This document shows, piece by piece, positions 19,354-28,554 of a stretch of 64,000 bases of DNA. Source of the DNA: Ensifer sp. IC3342 (lineage in GTDB: Bacteria; Pseudomonadota; Alphaproteobacteria; Rhizobiales; Rhizobiaceae); the NCBI RefSeq assembly GCF_020193655.1, contig NZ_JADYVE010000007.1, positions 124,001-188,000 of the forward strand, in the 5' to 3' direction. A model generated the notes under the pieces. That model ran no database searches, was not told the origin of the DNA, and worked only from the letters and a program-made list of their open reading frames with translations. The translations under genes were made by a program, and so were the position numbers. Each line of letters begins with the position of its first letter. Positions within the stretch are counted from its first letter, which is position 1.

Positions 19354-20234
19354 TGCGCGCCCCCAGTCCAGACAATGTTATCTCGCACAACCGCCTGACG
19401 CGCGCATTGATCTACACGGCGCTGATCGTCTTCGCGCTCTATTCGCTGCTGCCGCTCTACGTGATGGTCGTGAATTCGCTGAAGCCGCTTGATGAGATCC
19501 GCCAGGGCGGCATGTTGAACCTGCCTGAGACCTGGACGGTTGAGCCCTGGCTTTCGGCCTGGTCGACGGCGCAGATTGGCGTTCAGCCGACAGGCCTTCG
19601 CCCCTTCTTCATCAACTCGATCCTGATGGTGGTTCCAGCGGTCGCCATCTCGACGATCGTCGGCGCGCTCAACGGCTATGTGCTGACCAAGTGGCGCTTC
19701 CCGGGGGCCAATATCTTCTTCGGCATGCTGCTGCTCTCCTGCTTCATCCCCTTTCAGATCGTGCTGATCCCGATGGCGCGCATCCTCGGAGTCCTCGGCC
19801 TCGCCGGGTCGATCTGGGGGCTGATCCTCGTGCACGTGGTCTACGGCATCGGCTTCACGACGCTCTATTTCCGCAATTACTACGAGGCCTTCCCGACCGA
19901 GCTGGTGCGTGCGGCGCAGATCGACGGCGCCGGCTTTTTCCAGATCTTCCGGCGGATCATGCTGCCGTCCTCAGGGCCGATCATCGTGGTCTCGGTCATC
20001 TGGCAGTTCACCAATATCTGGAACGACTTCCTGTTCGGCGCCTCGTTCTCGGGCCCCTTCTCGACGCCGATGACGGTCGCGCTCAACAACCTCGTTTCGT
20101 CATCCACCGGCGTCAAGGAATACAACGTTCACTTCGCGGGCGCGATCCTCGCCGCCCTGCCAACGCTCATCGTCTACATCGTGTCCGGCCGCTATTTCGT
20201 CCGCGGGCTGATGTCCGGTGCCGTGAAAGGATAA
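19353..20234 (+). CDS. Sugar ABC transporter permease (MalG-type)
   Basis: A 293-residue second permease of the CUT1 importer. It has an N-terminal cytoplasmic tail, six hydrophobic segments and the EAA loop at about 180-200 (YEAFPTELVRAAQIDGAGFFQIFRRIMLP). GGAGG precedes the ATG, which overlaps the preceding stop. It pairs with the MalF-type partner in the membrane. Four bases separate its stop from the ATPase gene. Confidence 0.92.
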   Translation: MRAPSPDNVISHNRLTRALIYTALIVFALYSLLPLYVMVVNSLKPLDEIRQGGMLNLPETWTVEPWLSAWSTAQIGVQPTGLRPFFINSILMVVPAVAISTIVGALNGYVLTKWRFPGANIFFGMLLLSCFIPFQIVLIPMARILGVLGLAGSIWGLILVHVVYGIGFTTLYFRNYYEAFPTELVRAAQIDGAGFFQIFRRIMLPSSGPIIVVSVIWQFTNIWNDFLFGASFSGPFSTPMTVALNNLVSSSTGVKEYNVHFAGAILAALPTLIVYIVSGRYFVRGLMSGAVKG

Positions 20235-20238
20235 GCTC

Positions 20239-21351
20239 ATGTCATTCTTGAAAATCAGCAACCTGCGCAAGTCCTACGGCTCACTGGAGATTCTCAAGGA
20301 CATCAATATCGAGATCGAAAGGGGCGGATTCCTCGTGCTCGTCGGCCCGTCCGGCTGCGGCAAGTCGACCCTCCTGAACACGATCGCGGGCCTGGAGCCG
20401 ATTACCTCGGGCGACATCGCCATCAACGGCCGGTCGGTCTCGGGACTGCACCCGTCGAAGCGCGACATCGCCATGGTGTTCCAGTCCTACGCGCTCTACC
20501 CGAACATGACGGTCGCCGGGAACATTGCGTTCGGCATGGAGATCCGCGGCGTGCCGAAGGACGAGCGCGAGAAGGCGATCAAGCAGGTCGCCGACATGCT
20601 GCAGATCGGCCACCTGCTCGACCGCAAGCCGAGCCAGCTTTCCGGCGGCCAACGGCAGCGCGTCGCCATGGGTCGCGCGCTGGTGCGCAATCCGCAAGTC
20701 TTCCTCTTCGACGAGCCGCTGTCGAACCTCGACGCGAAGCTCCGCGTCGACATGCGCACCGAGATCAAGCGCCTGCACAGCCGCATGAAGACGACGATCG
20801 TTTACGTAACACACGACCAGATCGAGGCGATGACGCTCGCAACGAAGATCGCTGTCCTGCGCGACGGCGTGCTGCAGCAGTTCGGAACGCCGGCCGAAAT
20901 CTACAATAACCCCGCCAACATGTTCGTCGCCGATTTCATGGGATCGCCGGCGATGAACCTGCTGAAGGCCCGGATCGAGGCCGCAGGAGCGGAGGTTGCG
21001 GTGACGCTGGAGCGGCCGAACGGCGAGCCCCTGAAGCTTGCCGTGCCCCATAACGGCGCGCTTTCCGCCTATGCCGGCAAGGAAGTGGTGTTCGGCATTC
21101 GCCCGGAAGCCCTGACCGATCCCGATGGCGCCGATCGCAACGCCAAGCACCTCGCGGAAGGCGATTGCCTGATCGAAGTCGTCGAACCGGCCGGCTCCGA
21201 CACCTTCGCGGTCACCCGCCTCGGGGGCAAGGAGATCGTCGCCCGACTGCGCGCCGACGCGCGCATCGCGCCGGGCCAGACGTCGCGGCTCGCCTTCAAC
21301 CTCGACAAGGCGGTATTCTTCGACCCGCAAAGTGAGATGCGGATCGCATGA
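20239..21351 (+). CDS. Sugar ABC transporter ATP-binding protein (UgpC/MsmX-type)
   Basis: A 370-residue cytoplasmic ATPase of the MalK/UgpC/MsmX group. Walker A is GPSGCGKST (about 36-44), the Q-loop is AMVFQSYALYP, the ABC signature LSGGQRQRVAMGRAL (about 134), Walker B VFLFDEPLSNLD (about 155), the H-loop YVTHDQ (about 190). A TOBE-type regulatory domain follows from residue 240 to the end. AAAGGA precedes the ATG. The stop overlaps the start of the GMC gene (ATGA), so a dehydrogenase is translated directly with the importer. Confidence 0.95.
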   Translation: MSFLKISNLRKSYGSLEILKDINIEIERGGFLVLVGPSGCGKSTLLNTIAGLEPITSGDIAINGRSVSGLHPSKRDIAMVFQSYALYPNMTVAGNIAFGMEIRGVPKDEREKAIKQVADMLQIGHLLDRKPSQLSGGQRQRVAMGRALVRNPQVFLFDEPLSNLDAKLRVDMRTEIKRLHSRMKTTIVYVTHDQIEAMTLATKIAVLRDGVLQQFGTPAEIYNNPANMFVADFMGSPAMNLLKARIEAAGAEVAVTLERPNGEPLKLAVPHNGALSAYAGKEVVFGIRPEALTDPDGADRNAKHLAEGDCLIEVVEPAGSDTFAVTRLGGKEIVARLRADARIAPGQTSRLAFNLDKAVFFDPQSEMRIA

Positions 21352-22862
21352 GCATGGCGAGCCAACCGGATATCGTCATCGTCGGATCGGGAATCGGCGG
21401 CGCGACCGTCGCGGCGGGCCTCGCGCCTTCGGGCGCCGAGATCCTGATCCTGGAGGCGGGCGTTCACATCGAAGATCGTCCGGAAAACCGGGATCAGCGG
21501 GCGATTTTCCAGCGCGGCCATTTCCGACCGAAAGAGACCTGGTACGAGGCGGGCGGCCTCGGCTTCAACCCGGGCAACTACTACAATGTCGGGGGCAACT
21601 CGAAATTCTACGGCGCGGTGCTCACCCGTTACCGCCGTGAGGATTTCGAGGAGATGCAGCATCTCGACGGCGTTTCGCCCGCGTGGCCGTTTCCCTACGA
21701 AGAGCTGGAACCGTGGTATTCCAAGGCCGAACAGCTCTATCAGGTGCGCGGACGTCTCGGCGAGGATCCGACCGAGCCCGCCCACTCGAAGGACTACGCC
21801 TACGGCCCCGTCCCGGACGAGCCGGCGATCGCCAAGGTTCGCAAGCGTCTGGCAGAGCTCGGGCTCCACCCCTATTCGTTGCCGCTCGGCGTCGATATCG
21901 AACGCTGGCTCGCCAAGGGCGAGACGCCGTGGGATGCGCATCCGAACAGCTTCGACGGCAAGATGGACGCCGAGACGGCGGCGCTGACCGCGGCGCTCGA
22001 ACATCCGAATGTCCGGCTGCAAACCGGTTCGCGCGTGACGCAGCTTGCGACCGCGCCCGGCGGCAAGGCGATCGAGACTGTTCACTACATCCAGGAGGGG
22101 GCCGAGCACAGCGTTTCGCCGAAGCTGGTCATCCTCTCGGCCGGGGCCGTGCAATCGGCCGTCCTGCTGTTGCGCTCGGCCGACGACCGCAATCGGGCCG
22201 GGCTCGCAAACCGATCCGACCAGGTGGGCCGCAATTTCATGAACCATAATTCGAGTGCGGTGATTGCGCTCAGCCCCTGGTACCGCAACGACTCCGTCTA
22301 CCAGAAAACCTTCGGCCTCAATGATTTCTATCTGTCGGACGGGGCGGGCGGCCCGCCGCTCGGCAACATCCAGCTTCTCGGCCGGGTGTCGGGCGCGATC
22401 CTGAAGGCGAACATGCCGGCGGTGCCGGAGTGGCTGCTGAACCAGATCTCGGTCCGCGGCATCGACTTCTACGCCATGAGCGAGGACCTGCCTTCGCCGG
22501 ACAGCCGGGTCATGGTCGACGGCGATCGCGTCGTGCTTCAATGGGTGCGCACCAACTGGCAGGCGCATCTCGATCTCGTCGCCAAGTTGAAGACAGTGCT
22601 GCGAAAGGCCGGCTTCCCGGTCGTACTGGCGCGCGCTTTCGACAAGCGTACGCCGTCGCACCAGTGCGGCACCGTCAGGATCGGGAAAGACCCGAATGAG
22701 GCGCCGCTCGATGTCTATTGCCGCGCCTTCGATCATCCGAACCTTTTCGTCGTCGATGCCGGCTTCCTGCCGACTTCGGCAGCAGTAAACCCGGCGCTGA
22801 CGGTCGCGGCGCAGGCGCTGCGCGTCGCCGACCATATCGTTAAAGAGGACCTTCGGTCATGA
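21348..22862 (+). CDS. GMC-family FAD-dependent oxidoreductase, transporter-linked
   Basis: A 504-residue glucose-methanol-choline family enzyme. The FAD-binding site is DIVIVGSGIGGATVAAGL (about 8-25) and the flavin-adenine Glu follows in LILEAG. The C-terminus has the catalytic His region HQCGTVRIG (about 437) and NPALTVAAQALRVAD (about 480), where the second active-site residue is Asn. It resembles the pyranose 2-oxidase/glucoside 3-dehydrogenase-like branch more than choline dehydrogenase. No signal peptide is seen, so it acts on an imported sugar in the cytoplasm. It overlaps the ATPase by 4 bases and the SDR gene by 4 bases. The oxidised position is inferred, not shown. Confidence 0.85.
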   Translation: MSMASQPDIVIVGSGIGGATVAAGLAPSGAEILILEAGVHIEDRPENRDQRAIFQRGHFRPKETWYEAGGLGFNPGNYYNVGGNSKFYGAVLTRYRREDFEEMQHLDGVSPAWPFPYEELEPWYSKAEQLYQVRGRLGEDPTEPAHSKDYAYGPVPDEPAIAKVRKRLAELGLHPYSLPLGVDIERWLAKGETPWDAHPNSFDGKMDAETAALTAALEHPNVRLQTGSRVTQLATAPGGKAIETVHYIQEGAEHSVSPKLVILSAGAVQSAVLLLRSADDRNRAGLANRSDQVGRNFMNHNSSAVIALSPWYRNDSVYQKTFGLNDFYLSDGAGGPPLGNIQLLGRVSGAILKANMPAVPEWLLNQISVRGIDFYAMSEDLPSPDSRVMVDGDRVVLQWVRTNWQAHLDLVAKLKTVLRKAGFPVVLARAFDKRTPSHQCGTVRIGKDPNEAPLDVYCRAFDHPNLFVVDAGFLPTSAAVNPALTVAAQALRVADHIVKEDLRS

Positions 22863-23632
22863 CGGAGAAATTACGTCCCGTCGCGATCATCACTGGCGGT
22901 CGGCGCGGCATTGGGCTCGGCATCGCCCGGGCGCTCTCGGCAAGCGGCTTCGACATCGCGATCACGGGAATCGGTGATGCCGATGGGGTAGCACCCGTGC
23001 TCGCCGAGATCGGTACGCTCGGTGCCCGCGCGATTTTTCTTCAGGCCGATCTCGCCGACCTCGACACCCACCACGCGACGGTTGACGCGGCCATGGAGGC
23101 GTTCGGCAGGATCGATTGCCTCGTCAACAATGCCGGGATCGCTTCCGTCGTGCGCGGCGATTTCCTCGATCTGAAGCCGGAGAATTTCGACACGATCGTC
23201 GGCATCAACCTGCGTGGCACGGTTTTCTTCACCCAGGCAGTGTTGAAGGCGATGCTCGGGACGGAGGCGGTTGGCCCGCGCTCCATCATCAACATCACCT
23301 CGGTCTCCGCGGCGATGACATCGCCGGAACGGCTCGACTACTGCATGAGCAAGGCGGGACTTGCCGCCTTCAGTCAGGGACTGGCGCTGAGATTGGCCGA
23401 GACCGGTATCTCGGTCTTCGAAGTTCGGCCCGGCATCATTCGTTCGGACATGACCGCAACCGTTTCCGGCAAATACGACACGCTGATTGCGGATGGGCTG
23501 GTGCCGATGCGGCGATGGGGAGAGCCGGAGGATATTGGCAAGATCGTCGCCGGGCTTGCCGGCGGGCAGTTCGGTTTCGCCACAGGCTCCGTCATCCAGG
23601 CCGATGGGGGGCTGTCGATTAGCCGTCTTTAA
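22859..23632 (+). CDS. Short-chain dehydrogenase/reductase (3-ketoacyl-reductase-like)
   Basis: A 257-residue classical SDR, often annotated FabG-like in this context but more likely a sugar or keto-sugar reductase. The cofactor site is TGGRRGIGLGIARAL (about 11-25), NNAG at about 90, and the catalytic Tyr-x-x-x-Lys is in DYCMSKAGL (about 160). AGAGGA precedes the ATG, which overlaps the preceding stop by 4 bases. As last gene of the importer operon it probably completes a reversible oxidation step with the GMC enzyme. There is no clear terminator behind it. Confidence 0.88.
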   Translation: MTEKLRPVAIITGGRRGIGLGIARALSASGFDIAITGIGDADGVAPVLAEIGTLGARAIFLQADLADLDTHHATVDAAMEAFGRIDCLVNNAGIASVVRGDFLDLKPENFDTIVGINLRGTVFFTQAVLKAMLGTEAVGPRSIINITSVSAAMTSPERLDYCMSKAGLAAFSQGLALRLAETGISVFEVRPGIIRSDMTATVSGKYDTLIADGLVPMRRWGEPEDIGKIVAGLAGGQFGFATGSVIQADGGLSISRL

Positions 23633-23690
23633 AGGTGCGGAGCGGGGAGGTGCCTCGCATTGCAAGATAGCCCGGCGGAGTTTAGCGCGC

Positions 23691-23718
23691 CTGTGACTTG
23701 GAACGATCCAAATCACAG
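23691..23718. promoter_or_regulatory. LacI-type operator before the GMC-Dabb-glycerate kinase operon
   Basis: The core TTGGAACGATCCAA (23698-23711) differs by one base from the operator in front of the LacI gene at 9614. It is flanked by outer arms CTGTGA/TCACAG, making a 28-base near-palindrome. It ends 18 bases before the GMC start at 23737, downstream of a possible TTGCAA/TAGCGC promoter (23660-23688). Confidence 0.7.
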
Positions 23719-23736
23719 GCTGGAGGAAAGCAGCGA

Positions 23737-25392
23737 ATGAAATACGACTACATCATCACTGGCGCCGGCCCGGCGGGCTGCGTTCTTGCCAACCGATTGA
23801 GCGAGGACCCGACGGTCAAGGTACTGTTGCTCGAAGCCGGCGGCGGTGACTGGAACCCGCTGTTCCACATGCCGGCCGGTTTCGCCAAGATGACCAAGGG
23901 CGTCGCGAGTTGGGGCTGGCACACCGTGCCGCAGAAGCACATGAAGGGGAGGGTGCTGCGCTACACCCAGGCGAAGGTGATCGGCGGCGGCTCCTCAATC
24001 AATGCACAGCTCTATACCCGCGGCAACGCTGTCGACTACGATCTCTGGGCGCGCGAAGACGGCTGCACCGGCTGGGACTATCGAAGCGTGCTGCCCTATT
24101 TCAAGCGGGCCGAGGACAATCAGCGCTTTGCCGACGATTATCATTCCTATGGCGGGCCGCTCGGCGTCTCGATGCCGGTCTCGCCGCTGCCGATCTGCGA
24201 CGCCTATATCCGCGCTGGCCAGGAGCTTGGCATTCCCTACAATCACGATTTCAACGGCAAACAGCAGGCGGGCGTCGGCTTCTATCAACTGACGCAACGC
24301 AACCGCCGTCGCTCTTCCGCCTCGCTTGCCTATCTCTCGGCGGTCAAGGACCGAGAAAACCTGACGGTGCGAACAGGCGCTCGCGTCGCACGCATCGTGC
24401 TTGAAGGCAGTCGTGCGGTCGGCGTCGAGGTGGTGACGGCCAAGGGGAGCGAAACGATCCGCGCGGACCGCGAGGTGCTCGTCTCTTCAGGCGCGATAGG
24501 CTCGCCGAAGCTGCTCCTGCAATCCGGTATCGGCCCTGCCGATCATCTGCGCGCGGTCGGCGTCGACGTCCGCCACGATCTCCCCGGCGTCGGCGGCAAC
24601 CTGCAGGACCATCTCGATCTCTTCGTCATCTCTGAATGCACCGGCGACCACACCTATGACAACGTCGCCAAGCTGCACCGCACGCTCTGGGCGGGCGTTC
24701 AATACGTGCTCTTCCGCACCGGTCCCGTCGCCTCCTCGCTCTTCGAAACGGGCGGCTTCTGGTATGCCGATCCGGATGCGCGCTCGCCGGACATTCAGTT
24801 CCATCTCGGTCTCGGCTCCGGCATCGAGGCCGGTGTCGCGCGGCTCAAGAACGCCGGCGTGACGCTCAACTCCGCCTATCTGCATCCCCGCTCGCGCGGC
24901 ACAGTCCGGCTTTCCTCCGCCGACCCGGCCGCCGCTCCGCTCATCGATCCGAACTATTGGGAGGATCCGCACGACCGCAAGATGTCGCTCGAGGGCCTTA
25001 GGATCGCCCGCGAAATCATGCAGCAGGCCGCGCTGAAGCCCTATGTGCTCGCCGAACGTTTGCCGGGTAACGATATCCGGACGGAAGAGCAGCTCTTCGA
25101 ATATGGCTGCGCCAACGCCAAGACCGACCATCATCCCGTTGGTACCTGCAAGATGGGAACGGATCAGATGGCTGTGGTCGATCTGCAGCTCAAGGTGCGC
25201 GGGCTCGACGGCTTGCGGGTCTGCGACAGTTCCGTGATGCCGCGCGTGCCCTCCTGCAACACCAACGGGCCGACGATCATGGTAGGCGAGAAGGGGGCGG
25301 ACATCATCCGCGGCCTGCCGGCGCTGCCGCCTGCGATCTTCCAGCACGAGCGCAACGACGCGCGCCCGCGGGCGCGGGCCGAGGTTCGCTGA
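23737..25392 (+). CDS. GMC-family choline dehydrogenase-like oxidoreductase
   Basis: A 551-residue FAD-dependent alcohol dehydrogenase of the GMC family, close to the choline dehydrogenase/BetA-like branch. FAD motif YDYIITGAGPAGCVLANRL at the N-terminus; signature GGGSSINAQLYTRGNAVDYDLW (about 85); active-site His in DHHPVGTCKMG (about 465) and the second region NTNGPTIMVGEKGADII (about 508). GGAGG precedes the ATG. It differs clearly from the transporter-linked GMC at 21348. The AACGTT-type operator just upstream links it to the LacI regulator at 9614. The substrate is not known; a choline role is unlikely given the operon. Confidence 0.87.
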   Translation: MKYDYIITGAGPAGCVLANRLSEDPTVKVLLLEAGGGDWNPLFHMPAGFAKMTKGVASWGWHTVPQKHMKGRVLRYTQAKVIGGGSSINAQLYTRGNAVDYDLWAREDGCTGWDYRSVLPYFKRAEDNQRFADDYHSYGGPLGVSMPVSPLPICDAYIRAGQELGIPYNHDFNGKQQAGVGFYQLTQRNRRRSSASLAYLSAVKDRENLTVRTGARVARIVLEGSRAVGVEVVTAKGSETIRADREVLVSSGAIGSPKLLLQSGIGPADHLRAVGVDVRHDLPGVGGNLQDHLDLFVISECTGDHTYDNVAKLHRTLWAGVQYVLFRTGPVASSLFETGGFWYADPDARSPDIQFHLGLGSGIEAGVARLKNAGVTLNSAYLHPRSRGTVRLSSADPAAAPLIDPNYWEDPHDRKMSLEGLRIAREIMQQAALKPYVLAERLPGNDIRTEEQLFEYGCANAKTDHHPVGTCKMGTDQMAVVDLQLKVRGLDGLRVCDSSVMPRVPSCNTNGPTIMVGEKGADIIRGLPALPPAIFQHERNDARPRARAEVR

Positions 25393-25405
25393 AGGGGTGG
25401 GTGCG

Positions 25406-25723
25406 ATGATCCGACACTGCGTTTTCATCCGCTTCCGTCCCGAGGTGAGCGAGGCCGAGAAGGCGGCGATTTTCGCCGAAATTGCGGCGCTGAAGGACCG
25501 TCTTCCGGGGTTCCTCGTTGCTCATATCGGCGCAAATGTCAGCCCGGAGATCGCAATGGACAAGGGCTACGCCGAGGGCTTCATCGTCGATTTCGCCGAT
25601 GCAGCAGCGCGCGACGCCTATCTCGACGACGCAGAACATCAAAAGACCGGCGCAAAAATCGTTGCGGCGGCGCAAGGCGGCGTACAAGGTGTGTTCGTCT
25701 ACGACCTCGAAATCCCGGACTGA
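25406..25723 (+). CDS. Dabb-family (stress-responsive alpha/beta barrel) small protein
   Basis: A 105-residue soluble protein with the Dabb fold pattern: MIRHCVFIRFRPEVSEAEKAAIF at the N-terminus and a central GYAEGFIVDFADAAARDAYLDD. These dimeric barrels often act as small isomerases, cyclases or lyases. GTG at 25397 is an alternative start. It lies between the GMC gene and the glycerate kinase gene in one operon. Its role is unknown, but placement suggests a catalytic step in the same pathway. Confidence 0.82.
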   Translation: MIRHCVFIRFRPEVSEAEKAAIFAEIAALKDRLPGFLVAHIGANVSPEIAMDKGYAEGFIVDFADAAARDAYLDDAEHQKTGAKIVAAAQGGVQGVFVYDLEIPD

Positions 25724-25727
25724 TTCC

Positions 25728-26999
25728 ATGGCATTGATCGAGCCGCGCTCATTCCTGACCTCCCTCTTCGGAGCCGCCGTCGTCGCGGCCGATCCTGAAG
25801 CTGCAATTCGTGCCCATCTGCCGGCGCGGCCGAAAGGCCGCACGATCGTTGTCGGCGCGGGCAAGGCTGCGAGCCAGATGGCGGCCGCCTTCGAGCGGCT
25901 CTGGGACGGACCACTCACGGGAGCCGTCGTCGCCCGCCATGGACCGGTCGAAAAATGCGAGCGCATCAAAGTGCTGCAGTCGGCGCACCCGGTGCCGGAC
26001 GAGGCCGGGCTTGCGGCGTCCTCCGCGATTCTCAAGCTGGTCGAGGGGCTGACCGAAGACGATCTCGTCGTGGCGCTGGTTTCCGGTGGCGGGTCGGCGC
26101 TGTTACCCGCGCCACCCACAGGGGTAACGCTCGAAGACGAGATTGCCGTCAACCGGGCACTGCTCGCCTCGGGCGCGCCGATCTCGGCGATGAATGTCGT
26201 CAGAAAGCATGTGTCGCACATCAAGGGCGGGCGGCTTGCGCTTGCTGCCGCGCCGGCGCGCGTCGTCAGCCTGGTCGTTTCCGACGTTCCCGGCGACACC
26301 CCCGCCTTCGTTGCCTCGGGCCCGACGGTGCCGGATCGGTCGAGCCTCGAGGAGGCACGCGAGATCGTCGCGCGCTACGGCATGACCTTGCCAGAACGTG
26401 TGATGGCGCATCTCGCGTCGGATGCCGCGCGTGCCCCCGGTCCCGACGACCCCGCCTTCGCCGGCAACGAAGTTCACGTGATCGCCTCGGCGAGCGTTTC
26501 ACTGGAAGCGGCAGCTGCCCGCGCGCGGGAAATCGGCATCGAGGCCGCAATCCTCTCGGACGCGATCGAAGGCGAGGCCCACGACATCGGCCGCATGCAT
26601 GCGGCGCTCGCCCGTGAGGTTGCGTTGCGAAATCGACCGTTCCAAAAGCCTGTCGTGCTCCTCTCCGGCGGGGAGACGACGGTGACGATTTCCGGCAACA
26701 ACTACGGCAAGGGCGGACGCAACAGCGAGTTGCTCTTGTCGCTGGCGCTCGACATCGATGGTGTCGGCGGCATCGATGCACTTGCCGCCGATACCGACGG
26801 CATCGACGGCTCGGAAGACAATGCCGGTGCCTTTGCCGACGGAGCGAGTGTCGCCCGCATGCGGGCGGCGGGCGTCGATCCTCGTGCACATCTCGCCCGC
26901 CACGACGCCTGGTCGGCCTTTGCGGCAAGCGGCGACCTTTTCGTACCCGGCCCGACCGGGACGAATGTCAATGATTTCAGGGCGATATTGATACGCTGA
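25728..26999 (+). CDS. Glycerate 2-kinase (MOFRL/TtuD family)
   Basis: A 423-residue enzyme of the MOFRL/TtuD family, which phosphorylates D-glycerate to 2-phosphoglycerate; older annotations call it hydroxypyruvate reductase. The N-terminal GRTIVVGAGKAASQMAAAF and ALVSGGGSALLPAP motifs, and the C-terminal MOFRL segment LLSGGETTVTISG...GKGGRNSELLLSLAL (about 305-345) with DTDGIDG, are clear. It follows the Dabb gene by 4 bases. Glycerate is therefore a likely end product of the pathway run by the LacI (9614) regulon. Confidence 0.9.
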   Translation: MALIEPRSFLTSLFGAAVVAADPEAAIRAHLPARPKGRTIVVGAGKAASQMAAAFERLWDGPLTGAVVARHGPVEKCERIKVLQSAHPVPDEAGLAASSAILKLVEGLTEDDLVVALVSGGGSALLPAPPTGVTLEDEIAVNRALLASGAPISAMNVVRKHVSHIKGGRLALAAAPARVVSLVVSDVPGDTPAFVASGPTVPDRSSLEEAREIVARYGMTLPERVMAHLASDAARAPGPDDPAFAGNEVHVIASASVSLEAAAARAREIGIEAAILSDAIEGEAHDIGRMHAALAREVALRNRPFQKPVVLLSGGETTVTISGNNYGKGGRNSELLLSLALDIDGVGGIDALAADTDGIDGSEDNAGAFADGASVARMRAAGVDPRAHLARHDAWSAFAASGDLFVPGPTGTNVNDFRAILIR

Positions 27000-27018
27000 G
27001 TCGCTTTGGTCGGACGCA

Positions 27019-27057
27019 CTACAGCGCCGCGCGTCAGGCGCACAAAGGACGCTGTAG
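27019..27057. repeat. CTACAGC-type hairpin repeat
   Basis: The outer arms are CTACAGCG and CGCTGTAG, with a GCGCGTC/GGCGC inner stem. Related copies are at 45032-45075, 49781-49824 and 63106-63149. It lies between two convergent genes. Confidence 0.75.
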
Positions 27058-27071
27058 CACTTTGACTGCTG

Positions 27072-28409
27072 TCATCTCACCCGCTTCAGCGCATCGGCGA
27101 GAATCGAGACGATTTCGCCGAAATGCTTCTTTTCGACGATCAGCGGTGGCGAGAAGGCGATGATGTCGCCGGTGACGCGGATCAAGAGGCCCCTCTCGAA
27201 ACAATCGACGAAGACGTCATAAGCGCGCGCGCCCGGCGCGCCGTCACGCGATTTGAGTTCGATGCCGGCGATGAGGCCGATCGTGCGGATGTCGACGACG
27301 TGCGGCAGGCCTTTCAGAGAATGCATCGCTTCGTGCCAGTCTTCCTGGAGCTCGGCGGCGCGCGTCATAAGGCCCTCGTCACGATAGATGTCGAGCGTGG
27401 CGATGCCGGCGGCGCAGGCGGCCGGGTGGCCGGAATAGGTATAGCCATGGAAGAGCTCGATCTGGCCGTCAGGCCCATGCATCAGCGCGTCGTGCACCTT
27501 GCGGCTTGCAAAGGCCGCGCCCATCGGGATCGCGCCGTTGGTGAGGCCCTTGGCAGTGGTGACGAGATCCGGGGTGACGCCGAAATAGTCGGTCGCGAAG
27601 GCGGCGCCGAGGCGGCCGAAGCCGGTGATCACCTCGTCGAAGATCAGGAGAATGCCGTGCTTGTCGCAGATCGCGCGCAGCCGCTCGAGATAACCCTTCG
27701 GCGGAATCAGCACGCCGGTCGAGCCGGCAACCGGTTCGACGATGCAGGCGGCGATGGTTTCGGCGCCGTGGAGTGCGACGAGCCTTTCGAGATCGTCGGC
27801 GAGCTCAGCGCCATGTTCCGGTTGGCCCTTGACGAAGGCGTTTTTCGCCGGGTCATGCGTATGGCGCAGATGGTCGGAGCCCGGGAGTTGCGGGAAGACG
27901 CGGCGGTTGTTGACGATGCCGCCGACGGAGATGCCGCCGAAGCCGACACCGTGATAGCCGCGCTCACGGCCGATGAGGCGCGTGCGCGTGCCCTGGCCGA
28001 TCGAGCGCTGGTAGGCAAGCGCGATCTTCAGCGCCGTGTCGACCGATTCCGAACCCGAGCCGGTGAAGAACACCCGGTCGAGCTTGGCGCCGGCCGGGCC
28101 TGGCGCGATCTCGGCGAGCCGTTCGGCGAAATCGAAGGCGATCGGGTGGCCCATCTGGAAGGAGGGGGCGAAATCCATCGTCGAAAGCTGCCGCTCGACC
28201 GCGGCGGCGATCTGGCGGCGGCCATGGCCGGCATTAACGCACCAGAGGCCGGCGGTGCCGTCGAGGATCGTCCGGCCGTCGACGTTGGTATAGTGCATGC
28301 CTTCGGCTGCGGCGAGCAGGCGGGGCGCGGCCTTGAACTGGCGGTTGGCGGTAAAGGGCATCCAATAGCTGTCGAGTAGCGGGGCGTTGGGCTTGTTGTG
28401 GGCGTCCAT
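27072..28409 (-). CDS. Omega-amino acid:pyruvate aminotransferase (class III)
   Basis: A 445-residue PLP-dependent class III aminotransferase, of the beta-alanine:pyruvate transaminase type that moves amino groups from omega-amines to pyruvate. The PLP Lys lies in DLVTTAKGLTNGAIPMGA (about 287), after LLIFDEVITGFGRLG with the cofactor-binding Asp. The phosphate-binding loop FFTGSGSESVDTAL is at about 115. AGGAGG precedes the ATG. It diverges from an XRE-cupin regulator, which probably controls it. The exact amine (beta-alanine, putrescine-derived, other) is not fixed by sequence. Confidence 0.9.
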   Translation of the reverse strand: MDAHNKPNAPLLDSYWMPFTANRQFKAAPRLLAAAEGMHYTNVDGRTILDGTAGLWCVNAGHGRRQIAAAVERQLSTMDFAPSFQMGHPIAFDFAERLAEIAPGPAGAKLDRVFFTGSGSESVDTALKIALAYQRSIGQGTRTRLIGRERGYHGVGFGGISVGGIVNNRRVFPQLPGSDHLRHTHDPAKNAFVKGQPEHGAELADDLERLVALHGAETIAACIVEPVAGSTGVLIPPKGYLERLRAICDKHGILLIFDEVITGFGRLGAAFATDYFGVTPDLVTTAKGLTNGAIPMGAAFASRKVHDALMHGPDGQIELFHGYTYSGHPAACAAGIATLDIYRDEGLMTRAAELQEDWHEAMHSLKGLPHVVDIRTIGLIAGIELKSRDGAPGARAYDVFVDCFERGLLIRVTGDIIAFSPPLIVEKKHFGEIVSILADALKRVR

Positions 28410-28554
28410 GGCATCCTCCTGTCGAGTTCGCGATTGACGCCATGATTTGGATTGCCGAACAAGTCCTTTTCTTCATTTCGCTAAGTCACTGTATTTTAAA
28501 GAACCGACTTGCTAGTATTGCGATATTCCGAACAACATCAACACAGGATTTGCG

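Noticed and set aside
25728..26999. Hydroxypyruvate reductase as name for the MOFRL protein
   Set aside because: It has the MOFRL glycerate kinase motifs and no NAD-binding fold, so the reductase name is likely a legacy label.
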